Positions 50,650 to 62,084 of a DNA stretch of 64,000 nucleotides are shown here, piece by piece (positions within the stretch are counted from its first letter, which is position 1; each line of letters starts with the position of its first letter). The DNA comes from Piromyces finnis. Lineage: Eukaryota; Neocallimastigomycota; Neocallimastigomycetes; Neocallimastigales; Neocallimastigaceae. The translations under genes were made by a program, and so were the position numbers. The DNA is taken from NCBI GenBank assembly GCA_002104945.1, contig MCFH01000010.1, positions 124,001 through 188,000 on the forward strand, in the 5' to 3' direction. The notes beneath the pieces were generated by a model, which saw only the letters and a list, made by a program, of their open reading frames with translations, was not told where the DNA came from and made no database searches.

Positions 50650-51811
50650 ATGAATATAAAATTTTTAATAGCGGTTTTTCTTTTTCTATTCCTGTTGCCT
50701 TTTTCTGTGGATAGTTTAAATTCCTGTCGAAAACTGAAAAATCACTTGTGTCCTTCATGCGGTAAAGAAGACTATCAATGTGAAACCAATGAAAAGGGTG
50801 AGATAGATAGATTATATGTAATATGAAACAATACAATGCTTTAAACTATTTTTATCAAGTTTTATAGCTATATTATTAATATAATATAATTTGATAATTT
50901 GTATATATTCATAAAAATTAATGTATAATAAATATATATTATAGACATATTAATAATCAAGATTTTAGTGGTGGTATTCCAGATAAGATTTTCGAAATAA
51001 CTTCTATAACATCATTGTAAATAATACTTTTTTTTTCTATTTGAAAAACTTATTAAAATAACCTGTACTAACTTTTTATTATTTATAAAAATCAAATGTG
51101 TCTATGTCTTTAAAAATAATAAATTTATATATATATATATTTATAGATATTTACTAAATGACAAAATTTTTACACTTTCGAATCAAATTAGTAATCTAAA
51201 AAATCTTTTAAGACTGTAAAATTTATACCTTTTAATATAAAATATATCACTTAAAACACTTTTTTTTTTATGAAAAAATTTAATTTAATAATAATACTAA
51301 AAATTATAATATTTTAAATTCACCTTAACTATTTTATTTTATATGATTAATACAGAGATGTTAGAAAAAATAATTTGAAAACTATTCCTTCAACTATTAG
51401 AGATCTTAGTAAACTTAAATACTTGTAATTTTTTAAAAATTTTAAAAAGAATTCATATAAATAAGCTTTTATATTTTTTTTAAATAAAAAAGGCCAAAAA
51501 AATTAATTTATATATTTTTACTAACTTCTTATTTCCATTTATCTATAGAAAACTAAGTAATAATCCTATAACAGAACTTCCAGAAGAAATTGGAAATTTA
51601 AAGGAACTTAGATCATTGTAAATAAAAAATATAAAAGGATTAAAAAGAAAACTTTTTTTTGATATTAATTTAAATTCCTCCCTTTTTTTTTAATTGATTT
51701 TTTATTTCTATACTAAGATATTTAACAAATTGTAAATTGAAAAAACTGCCATCGTCCATTACTCAACTTTCTAATCTACAAGATTTGTGAGTACTTCTAA
51801 AAATTAAAAGA

Positions 51812-51862
<51 letters not shown>

Positions 51863-54528
51863 AATAATTGTATTTTTTATATAAATTTTTATTTTAATTT
51901 AATAATAGAAAACTTGAAAATAATGAATTATCAGCTATTTCAGAAGAAATTAAAAATATTAGAAATAAAAAACAATTGTAAGAGTTATTAAAATATATTT
52001 AAATATGGTTATAAAAGTTAAAATAATAAATAATTCTTTATTTAACTTTTTTTTTCATAAAGAGTTTTAGATAACAAATCGATTGTTGAATCCTCAATTA
52101 CACATAATGAAACTGATTTTATGTAAGTTAATTTAAAATAAAATTATTAAAATGGTTTTAATTAAAAAAAAATATTGATATCACTATGAAAGTTAACTAA
52201 TATAGAATGAATCAATTTATTTATTAATAATATTAAAAAAATTTTAACAGGTCCTATAAAATAACTAGTTTGGTTAGAAAAAAAAATTTATCATTTTATA
52301 AGGATGAAGGCGTCTCTTATATTGCCAAAACTAATGGTAGATATCTTTCAGTATATGACGGCTCTACTTTCAAAGATATTTATATTCAAGGTGTAAATAT
52401 TGGATTAGGTTTACCAAATTATTTTCCCGAAGAAACTGGAATTGCTTATGATCAATATTATGATTGGTTTAATAAAATTGCGGAAATGAATGCTAATTCC
52501 ATTAGAGTTTATACCATACAATCACCTGAGTTCTATAAAGCCTTTTATAATTATAATAAAAACAATAAGCATAAACCAATCTATTTATTTCAGGGTACAT
52601 GGTATAATGAAGATCGTTGGTTAGAAACTCAAAATGCATTTGATTTAGAGCTACTTTCTAATCTTTATCAAGACACAAGAGACTTAATAGATATAATCCA
52701 TGGAAATTCAATTTTACCGAAATTGCCAGGAAGAGCATCAGGTATATATTCATTTGATATATCTCCTTGGTGTATTGGTTGGATTTTAGGTGTTGAATCG
52801 AGTAAACAATTTGTAAATACGACAAATATTTGTAATCCAGATAAAACTCATTATAAAGGGGAATACATTTCAGCCAATAATATACAGCCTTTTGAAGTTT
52901 TCTGGGCCATGACTGCTGATTATACAGTTTCCTACGAAATGACGAATTATAAAACTCAAAGACCTATTAGTTTCTCCAATTGGCTTACAGCCGATGTCAT
53001 GCGACATCCTAGTGAAACAATGGAAGATGAAGATACCGTTACACTAGATATTCAACGACTTACCCAAGAAGATGCCTTTAAATGTGGATTTTTCGCTTCT
53101 TATCATGTTTATCCGTATTATCCAAATTTTATGTGGACACAAAAAAATTATATTGAACATAAAAATGATGATGGCAAAATAGACCCGTACGAAGCGTATT
53201 TACAAGATTTGAAATCAGTTCATTTCGATAACATTCCCCTTCTTGTAGCAGAATTTGGAATACCATCTTCTCGTGGAATAACCCATCAAAATCCTATTAC
53301 CGGTTATAATCAAGGAAAAGTTGATGAAAAAACACAAGGACATATGCTTGTTGAAATGGCAAAAAGTATTAAAGCTAATAATTACACTGGTTGTTTAATT
53401 TTTTCATGGCAAGATGAATGGTTTAAGCGTACTTGGAATACTATGGATAATACAAATGAAACCAGAAGAGCGTATTGGGATGATGTTCAAACAAATGAAC
53501 AAAACTTTGGTATACTTGATTTTGTTTCCTATACCGATGACCATAAGATTATGATACTCGATGGCAAAACAGATGACTGGACCTCCAATGATAAATTTAC
53601 TGAAACAAGGAATATCAAGATGTCAGTTAAAAAGGATGCCGCCTATATTTATATTTTACTTGAAGCAAATACTATGGTTGATTTAACAAAGGATAGAGTA
53701 TTGATATCTTTTGATGTTACTCCGAAGTCCGGTTCTCACATCTATACCTCCCATGATGGTAAAGATATTTTTAATTTTTCCGAAGCTGTTGATTTTGTGC
53801 TTGAATTAAACGGACGAAATGATACAGAAATATTTACCCATGAATATTATGACAAGTTTGTCTATTCCTATTATCAGTATGAAGAAGTGAAAATCAAAGG
53901 ATTAAAGCCTGCCACTTCACGTAAAAGTTCAGTGTTTAATTCGATTAAACTTTTAAATGAAATAGAACTTCTTCTTCCTGATAGAAATGAAACGATCAAT
54001 ACACTCTATGATATTACTGGTAAGCTTTTATTTGGAAGTACGGATAAAGCATCTCCAGATTATTCAACAATATCGGATTTCTATTTAACCCCATCTATTG
54101 CTGAAATAAGAATTGCGTATGGTTTACTTAATTTTAGAGATCCATCATCTTTAGCAATTGAAGATGATTTCTATGCTCTTGATAAGAATGTTGATTTAGA
54201 AATAGATTCAATTAAAATAGGACTTACTGAAGGCAATAACACCATATTCAAAACCTTCTCATGGGATAAATGGGATACTGTTGCTTATCAAGAAAGGTTA
54301 AAAGATTCCTATTCTATTTTACAAGGTTATTTTGCAGAAGAAGAAAATTCCAATCATTCCTATAAGAAAATTATAATACTATCTATACTAATGATTATTA
54401 TACTATTGTTACTATTCTTACTATTTTTTTTTTCAAAAGAAAAAATATTATTAAAAAAAATATACAACCTTAAAGCAAAGCAAGACAAAAAAACAAAAAA
54501 ACAAAAAAATAGTCCAAATTTATTATGA
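50650..54528 (+). CDS. Leucine-rich-repeat / TIM-barrel glycosidase-like membrane protein
   Basis: Exon 1 starts at 50650 with a signal peptide (MNIKFLIAVFLFLFLLPFS) and a Cys-rich cap (CPSCGKEDYQC). Then come exons 50945..51016, 51147..51215, 51356..51424, 51549..51617, 51718..51786, 51909..51977, 52063..52122 and 52251..54528, all joined in phase 2. Each small exon is one leucine-rich repeat (for example NPITELPEEIGNLKELRSL). The last exon holds about 450 residues of a clan-A TIM-barrel-like fold: VNIGLGLPNYF, NSIRVYTIQSPEFY, WILGVE (Glu codon 52795) and LLVAEFGIPSSRG (Glu codon about 53251) as acid/base and nucleophile candidates. A beta-rich, carbohydrate-binding-like segment, one membrane helix near 54365-54435 and a short Lys-rich tail follow. 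The exon 1 donor is unresolved: GTGAGA at 50798 and GTAATA at 50818 both give the wrong phase. Exact GH family not recognised. Confidence 0.82.
51811..51860. repeat. (ATT)n array inside an intron
   Basis: Pure ATT triplets in the intron between LRR exons 51718-51786 and 51909-51977; not coding. Confidence 0.9.
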
Positions 54529-54967
54529 TATTAAATAATTTCAATATTTATTATTATTATTATTTTTAATTATCATAGAATATACTATATTATTATTATC
54601 TATAATTATTTATTATCCATTATTTATTATTTCTTATTATTTTCATTATCCTAGACTCTCAAACAGTATACTGGAAGTAAAATAAATACAATAAAATTAA
54701 TTATAAATTTGATTTTTTATATTTTATAAATAATACTAAAAAAATTATCTTTTTTTTTTTTTTTTTTTTTTTGTTTTGGTTTATTTTTATTAAATCTATT
54801 TTAAACTAATAATTATAATGCTAATAATAATAATAGCATTTACTGTAATGTCATATATATTTATTATATATATATTATATATTATACTATTTATTAATAC
54901 TATAAAGTATTATGTAACTACACTATAAAAAAAAAATTTAATTATTAGATTTTCCTTTTTTTTTTTA
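54529..54967. other. Intergenic region
   Basis: 3' flank of the LRR-glycosidase gene; poly-T at about 54751-54772. Nothing further supported. Base composition changes abruptly at 54968, where the LINE leader begins. Confidence 0.5.
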
Positions 54968-55176
54968 CCCCTTGGGAACGTGCCTTCATTTATTTAATAA
55001 ATGAAGCTTCTCAAGGGGCTCTACTCATGTTCATGGTACTGAGAGAGTAAAAAAAAATCCAAGTATTGCGCAATGGATGCTTGGTTAGTCTTTAAAGGAA
55101 AATTATAAGGACTAAGCTCATGGTACTGAGTGATTAAAAAACATTTATCCATCGAATTTAAGTTTTTGATGGATAA
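54968..55176 (+). ncRNA. Hairpin-rich LINE B leader, possible structured RNA
   Basis: Four consecutive stems: CCCCTTG (54968-54974) with CAAGGGG (55012-55018), enclosing a perfect 10-bp stem CTTCATTTAT (54984-54993) / ATAAATGAAG (54997-55006); CCAAG/CTTGG (55059-55063, 55080-55084); TTAGTC/GACTAA (55085-55090, 55110-55115); and TTATCCATC/GATGGATAA (55145-55153, 55168-55176). A 13-base motif TCATGGTACTGAG occurs twice (55031-55043, 55118-55130). Some LINEs carry a self-cleaving ribozyme or promoter here; I could not fit a known ribozyme core, so the function is open. Confidence 0.45.
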
Positions 55177-55695
55177 GTTGAATGTTTGGTATTCAGGTAA
55201 GTTTGTATAGTATTTAATTAGAAGAGTAATACATTTTGTTGCTGTATTTTTCTTTTATTCATGTATTCATGTAGTACTACTCTTCTCTTGTAAGAATCCA
55301 ATGTAGTCAACTTTAGTATTTGCATTGTATTTTTATATTCATGTAGCTATTGTTGTATTATTTCTTGTAAGAGACTGATTCACTCTACATCATGTAAAAA
55401 TACTATTCTCAAGCTTTCTGGTGTCGACATTCTTGATTCAATTTTTTACCAATTTAAATATTTAATGAAAAGTAAAGTCAAATAATTTAGTATCAAAAAG
55501 CGAATCCCAAAACTAGAATTTTTAAAGAAAATTTACAACTAGAATTCAAAAAAAAGAAACTTTAAACAAGTAACAATTTTTGTACTATCTAGTACTTTAA
55601 GAAGAGAGAGACAGATTTTTTCCATATTCGTTATATTTATAATTTTTATTAGTATTTATTTTATATTCAATATTTTTTAATTAGAATTAATTATC

Positions 55696-57310
55696 ATGTC
55701 GGTCCTTTATATTAAAGATAAAAATTATATCAGACGTGGTATCCGGTCTTATGGTATCCTCTTAGATGATATTCGCTCCTTCTTTATCCGTGGTATTCGA
55801 TCATGGTCAGTTAATATGCTATGGGAAAAACTCGAGGTTATTCTGGATGATAAATTTAATTCAGTTATTAGTGTTAAAAGAAGAAACTTTCAGTTACCTC
55901 GATTTCCTTTTCAGCTCGTAGTAGAAGGAATCACAAATACACTTTTTCCACACTCAAACGTAAAATTTTAGTTTCTAATAAACATCAACATTCTATTCAA
56001 CAATCAATTCAACAATCTGTTCCACAATCTCATTAACAATCCGATCTTCAACAAGATCTTCAACAAGTTTCCCATCATGAAAATATTCCAGATCTACAAC
56101 AAACACAATTTCAATCTCAACATTCAACAATTAATTCTAATAGTTCTATCAACTCTGATAACAATTCAATAGTTGATAGTTCTTCAATTTCACAGCCATT
56201 TAGTAATAGTTCTACTTATTCCTCTGATGCATCATCCATTAATAATGATGACTTTAATAATAATAATAATAGCAAAGATTCTTCCTCATCCAACAAGCCT
56301 GATAACTTTTCTTTTTGTCTTAGTTGGAACACCAATGGGTGGAATCACGAAAAGAGAGATAGTATTAGCTATTTCACAGCTATTTTCAAACCATTATTTT
56401 TATGTTTCCAAGAAACTGGTAATGGCTCTGGATCGAATACAGATTATTCTTGTCGTGTTACTTTACGAAACTATAGACATTTTTTCAAGAAAGTTGATGA
56501 ATCAGTTCCTGGAATGAGAAGCTTATATTTAGGTTTTCACAATTCGTGTCAAGCCTCACTTGAAAACTTCTCTGGAAAGTATATTATTTCTATTTATACT
56601 TTTAGTCTTTGGAATAGATTCAAATACTCGATTGGAAATGTTTATATACCTCATAGTCATCACAACATCTATGTTGATCATGCAAAGTTAGAAGTTCGCT
56701 TGTGGTTACAAACTCATTTATCCCATCCATCGATTCTTGTTGGTGATTTTAATATGTCTAAAGTAAAATTATCCAACTGGTTATCAACTAATGGATTAGG
56801 AGATTGGGAAATTCTTCCTCTTAGAGGGTCCACTATCTCTTGGACTCGAGTGATCAATCTTCCGACATTGACCATGCTCTTATCAACTCGAAGATGAAAG
56901 ATCTGATTCATTCAGGATCATTTATAAATAATTTTTATTCAGTATCAGACCATAAGCCACTCCTTATTAATTGTAAAATTATTCCTATGGAAGATTTTTC
57001 TAATGACTTTAATGTTCCTAAGAAAATTCTGAAATGGAATAGATTAAAATGTATTGAGGAAAAGGAATCTATTCTCAGTCATAATAAATTCCAAATTCTT
57101 TCAGCAAAATTCAACGATCCTAATGTTTCTACAGATAAACTTTCCAAAGAGTTTACTTCAACTGCTTTTTCAATTGCAGACGAGCTCAGTATTACCTCAG
57201 CAAATAATGTTATAAAGTCTTCATTTCATATTTCACAACAAATTTTTAATCTTCAAAAAATCAAAATGAAGTTGTATAAGAGATTAAAAAAGAAAGAATT
57301 TATGATATAG
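55696..57310 (+). pseudogene. LINE B N-terminal part with AP-type endonuclease, frameshifted
   Basis: An ATG at 55696 starts 91 codons (SVLYIKDKNYIRRGIRSYG), then the meaningful frame shifts near 55940. It continues as a Gln/Ser/Asn-rich linker, with a TAA at 56034, into an exonuclease-endonuclease-phosphatase domain: LSWNTNGWN, LFLCFQETGNG, SILVGDFNMS, then after another shift near 56850 SDIDHALIN and the catalytic VSDHKPLLIN. This is the apurinic-type endonuclease that nicks target DNA for LINE priming. As it stands it cannot be made as one protein. Confidence 0.8.
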
Positions 57311-57549
57311 ATGAATTTATTAAAAGAATTAAAATCTACCGTAAGCTCATCGATTGCATCCACAAAAGATGTAATTAATTTAGGAAACAAGAATATCTTC
57401 ATTGGATTAAAACAGGATGTGAGTATATGAAGAGTCATAATCCTAAGAAGGCCTGGAAATGGATCAAGAAAACTGCAAAAATTGGAAAAGATTCTTTCTT
57501 TATTGCTCAACCAATTAAAGATAAAAATGGAGAATTAGTTGTTGCTACA

Positions 57550-59512
57550 GAAGAATAACTAGAAGTGTGGCATGATCATTTCGAAACCCTTACATCAGAT
57601 CCAAGTGGTGTAAGTCTTGATTTGGAGCATTGGTATGAAGAACCAACAAATAAACGTTTTTCACTTCCTATGCTTGATGAATAGGATATCAACCAAGATA
57701 TTAGTATTGATGAAGTCAAGTCAGTTATCCTCTCTACTCCAAATTATAAAGCATCAGGTCCGGATGGTATTCTAATTGAATTTTACAAAGCATTAATTCC
57801 ATCAAGTAATGATTCTAATAATGCTACAGATAATATTTCTTCCGGTAATACCACTTCAAATAATGATGTTCATGGGTTAAATTTTTATTCTTAAATTATT
57901 CAACCTTATTTGGGATGGAGACTTCCCCAGCTCTTGGAATGAATCTAGTATTGTTTCTATTCCTAAAAAGGGAGATTTGACAGATTGTGATAACTATCGA
58001 GGTATATCACTTATCAATAATGGTATTAAGTTGATTTCAAAAATTGTCACCACTAGAATCTCAGAATATGGTTTAAAGAATAATTTCATTAGACCTGAAC
58101 AATTTGGTTTTCGAAAAAAGGAAGAAAGTATCAGTCTTTTCATTTCAATCCAAGAAATATGCCGTAGACGTCAATTAGATAATAAAGAGACATATTTGGC
58201 CTTTTTAGATCTCAGGAAAGCATACGATTCAGTCCCAATCGGTAATATTCTCCATAAATTAGATTGTTTAGGAATCCGAGGTAAGAGTTTACAATTTATC
58301 AAAAATTTATATTTAACATCTAAGGCTAATGTCAAATTAGATGGACAATTCTCGAAATCTTTTGATGTGAAGAAAGGAGTCCGTCAGGGTTGCCCACTTT
58401 CTCCTATTCTCTTTAATCTCTTTATTAATGATATATTTAGAGAGTGCGAAGATCTAGGAGTCAGTTTAGGTGACACTCGATGCTGTGGTGGACTTTTTGC
58501 AGATGATATAGTTATTTGTGCTCAGGTTAGATGTTTTAATAAATGGAAAAACTCAAATTGTATTATCTCATACCTTGTCAATTACATTCCTAAATTTAGA
58601 AAATACACGTGGTGCAAATCAAGTAGGACACTTGATAAAAAATTAAAGAAGCATGGAGATGTTAAAACAGTTAAAAACTTTTATTGGAAAGATCTCAGAG
58701 GGAATTCAATCAAAACACAATATTATGATGATAATAAATTTATTGAAACTAAAGATTTTATCAAATTATGTTATGAGTACCCAGAGTTTGCCTATGACTT
58801 CTACTGGCTATTGAAAGCAAGAAGCGGATACAAGTTGGATGCTAGAGTTGCAAAAGCTGCTAAATTTGTTGATTCAGTTTGTCCTAACTACTGTCCATGT
58901 TGCAAGTGTAGTGTTCAAAGTATTAAGCATTGGTTATTAGATTGTCCAACATTTAGAGATATCCGTATTAAGCATTATGATTCCATAGTCCAGCTATTAA
59001 ATTTTTTCAGTCAACGTAATTCCAACAGTCCTATCAATAATAATGAAAATGTTAATATCAGTAGTGATAGCAATAATATTAATAGTAATAGTAACAATAG
59101 CCATAATAATAGTAACAATAATAATAATAACAATAGTAGTAGTAGAAATAATAATTTTAGTAATGATAGCAATAGTGAAGATAATAATTCTAATTTAGAT
59201 AGTTATTTAGTTAATAATAGTAATAATTCTAATAATCCGGTGAATATTAATGTGTATGATTATTCTAATGTGTGCAGTAAAATATTTAAATTCCTTCTTG
59301 GGGGAAGAAGTTTTAACAATATCAATTACAATTCAAGGGAATGGAAAGAACTTTGCAAGTATCAGATTCATACTGGCACTAACGAAGGAACACCATTCTT
59401 GACGGTAACCGCGGAACTTCTAACCAAAATCATGCCTTTTGCTATTGGCCAGCAATGGTCAATGTTCAAAAGGTTGAAGCAACATCCAAGAGCGTCAATG
59501 CTGAATAAATAG
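57550..59512 (+). pseudogene. LINE B reverse transcriptase, broken and internally deleted
   Basis: Opening motif KASGPDGILIEFYKA lies at about 57750-57795 in a frame with stops. From 57977 one frame is open to 59512: SLFISIQEICRRR, FLDLRKAYDSVP, GVRQGCPLSPILFNLFINDI, LFADDIVICA. There, at about 58522, it jumps to the sequence equivalent to family A's CAAQQVKCF, so roughly 190 codons of the thumb region are missing without loss of frame. The zinc motif CPCCKCSVQSIKHWLLDC follows at about 58895, then an Asn/Ser-rich repeat insertion (about 59020-59240) absent from family A. The deletion would very likely inactivate the enzyme. Confidence 0.85.
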
Positions 59513-59804
59513 TAAGACAAGCCAGGAGGGCCAGCGGAACCAATGGAGATCATAATTTTGTCTCATGATAAAATTTTGATCTTTGGCTCCGTGTCCCATT
59601 GGAAGTCAAATACAATTATTATACTTTTGTATAATAGTGGCTTTCTTACTTTAATTAAAATTACTAGAATACATTATACCCAATTTTTATTCATTTGTGT
59701 TTATTTAAATATATTTTTTTTTTATTTTTTATTTTTTAATTTTTTATATTACATGTATTATAATTTTAATTAAATTAATAATAAAGTTTAAAATATTTGA
59801 TGCC

Positions 59805-59846
<42 letters not shown>

Positions 59847-59848
<2 letters not shown>

Positions 59849-60040
59849 AAGTTATACAACAATAAAAAAAAAGTTAATTTACTTGATATAGTTAAATGAT
59901 AAATTAATGTTATTATAAGACTTAATAATTCATTGTAATATTTTTTAAAACACATTTCTTTTATTTTTATTAGCAAATAATAATGAAATAAAATTCCTTT
60001 ATTAATCTGTATATTCCTACAAGAGATCCAAATATTAAAT
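59847..60040. other. Spacer between two LINE remnants
   Basis: About 200 bases of A/T-rich DNA between the poly-A of LINE B and the start of recognisable family A sequence. No target-site duplication could be recognised. Confidence 0.4.
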
Positions 60041-60893
60041 GAAATTTTGTTTAAATTTAGGAATTACTTGGATTATCCTTATTCGTTTCAGTTATGGAAA
60101 TACCACCAGAGTTTCTATTACTGGTAATATAGTTGCCTGTCTATGCTGCAGTAACAATAAATAATTCTTTCATCATTAAATTTTTCAATGTTTCACATTT
60201 ACTTGATTCAGAACTTCTTCATTCAACTTTCTTTATAATATATATAATAAACCATTTATTACTTACTTCTTGAAAGAAAAGAGTAATAAATATTATTTAT
60301 AACTACAACTACATTTATATGTTCTTTTATAGTGGAACATTAGTTTATAGCAAGCTATAAATCGATCAGGTTTAACAAAAACATTTGAATGAATAGCTTT
60401 AATGGAGTACCATGTTTCTTATATATAGAGATTCTCGAGATTTTTTCTTACTAAAATAATAAAAGCAATCCTTATTATCTGTAGCTCTATGAAGTTATTT
60501 ATTGATAGATTTAGAAAGGCAATATAAAGTAGTAGAGGACGATAATGTGGTATTACAGACATGGTAAAGGGACATAATTAATGTTCCTTTCATAGGATCT
60601 AATGTTAATAATTCAATAAATGAAATAATTGAGAAAATGGGAGAATTTAGAAGCCTCCACACTACTACATCTGATATTCTATATTTTATTTTATTTAATT
60701 TATTTAGTAAGGATAAATCCAATGTAGTTCAAATTACATAGTTCATCAAACTATTACGCAACTCATATAATTTTTATATTTTATAATTATATTTATCTTA
60801 TTTTATTAATATATTAATATATCTAATCTAATGTAATTTTAAAAATTAAATAAATAAATAAATATAAATAGTATATTTTTATTGTCTAAAAAA
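60041..60893 (+). mobile_element. Degenerate LINE family A 3' relic
   Basis: Matches family A from about 42050 to its 3' end with many substitutions, indels and stops. Recognisable stretches are TTTAGGAATTACTTGGATTAT, TGTAGCTCTATGAAG (equivalent to the 76-bp repeat), TAATGTTCCTTTCATAGGATC and the ATAAATAAATAAATA tail, ending GTCTAAAAAA. Much older than the copy at 40360. It begins within 200 bases of the end of LINE B. Confidence 0.8.
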
Positions 60894-61667
60894 AAAATTA
60901 TATTTTTAAATTTATTTATTGATAAATTCTACATTTCATTTTTATTTTATTACTATATTAAATGTTATTATAATTCGACTAAAATCAATGTTATTATAAT
61001 TGACTCATTAATTTTTGTATTTGAAATAAGAATATTTAATTATAATTTTGTTAATATTTTTATAATTAATATTTAAAATACTTAATATATTGTAATTTAT
61101 TAAAAATAATTAATATATAATTTTAATTTTTTTTAATTTTTGATTTATGATTTATAAAGAAAAATGAATTATTCTAATATAAAAAACCAAACAAATTACT
61201 TTAATAAAATCTTTAAATAATTCATTGTAAATAATAAATTAAAAATAATCATATAAAATAAAATACATCCCAATTTCATACGAAAAAAAAAAAATTATGT
61301 ATATATATATCCACCAAATAATTTAATATTTTTATTATTCCTTACAATTCAACATTTTCATAATATATATTTTTTACTATCAGAAGTTTTTAAAATTCCA
61401 TATAATCTAAATTGAAATTAAAACTTTCAATTATTATCAATATATATATAGACATATATTTTTATCTTTTAATATTATATTTGTAAAGAAAGAAAGAAAA
61501 TTAATATTAAACAATATAATTAAAAGGATATAATTGGCACTATTTAATTCATAAAATTTCAAAAAAATCATTAAAAAAAAAACTTTTTATATATAAAAAT
61601 AAACAAAGTAAATTTCATATATAATAAACGAGTGTGTAATTTTTTGAACTATTTATAATAATTGAAA
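60894..61667. other. Upstream region of PEN-2
   Basis: A/T-rich, with A runs near 61561-61585 before the PEN-2 start. The short frame at 60882-61076 reads only Ile/Asn/Phe-rich sequence and is not a gene. Confidence 0.5.
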
Positions 61668-62084
61668 ATGGCTAAAGCAAAAAATATGTCCGAACAAGAA
61701 ATACTTAGTATTTCGAAAAAAATGTTCTATGGAGGTTTTGTATTTCTACCATGGTTATGGTTAGTCAATTGGATATATTTTAATCCAGTATTAAAACAAA
61801 GACCAGGATTGTCAAAAAAAATTCATTTCTGTAAATATCAATTTTTTTTTTTTTTTTCTTTTTTCTTAAAAATTCATTTACGAAATTTATTAATATGTAT
61901 AATTAATTATAATAATTTTATTTTATGTTATTTTTAAAAAAATATTTCAGATGTTAAATGGTCTTTTATAGGAGCTTCTGTATGGGCTGTTTTATTAGCT
62001 ATATGGATAATAATATTTCAAACAAATAGAATTAAATGGGGTTATAAAATAGATGGTTTTTATGTTTATGTACCAAAAGGATAA
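61668..62084 (+). CDS. Gamma-secretase subunit PEN-2
   Basis: Model: join(61668..61830, 61951..62084), 98 residues (human protein 101). It reads MAKAKNMSEQEILSISKK, then MFYGGFVFLPWLWLVNWIYF (equivalent to YLGGFAFLPFLWLVNIFWF), then across the intron YVKWSFIGASVWAVLLAIW and IIIFQTNRIKWG (equivalent to ITIFQIYRPRWG). The hydrophobic segments at about 18-38 and 61-82 match the PEN-2 hairpin topology. PEN-2 activates presenilin endoproteolysis in the gamma-secretase complex in endomembranes. The intron falls after the first base of a Tyr codon. I chose the ATG at 61668; no in-frame ATG lies just upstream. Confidence 0.92.

Larger units (their letters stand above)
54968..59846 (+). mobile_element. 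LINE family B, nearly complete but mutated
   Basis: About 4.9 kb: a structured leader (54968-55695), endonuclease-containing part, reverse transcriptase, a 3' tail ending GATGCCGTT, and about 39 A to 59846. Composition is less AT-rich than its surroundings and differs from host genes. The frame is broken by at least two shifts (near 55940 and 56850) and several stops (for example TAA at 56034), plus an internal deletion near 58522. It is related to family A at 40360-42998 (same motif order, clearly different sequence and 3' terminus). The same 3' terminus recurs at about 14051-14060. Confidence 0.9.

Noticed and set aside
54968-55176. HDV-like or hammerhead ribozyme at the LINE 5' end
   Set aside because: I could not place the hammerhead core (CTGANGA ... 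GAAA) or the nested pseudoknot of HDV-like ribozymes; only hairpins are claimed.
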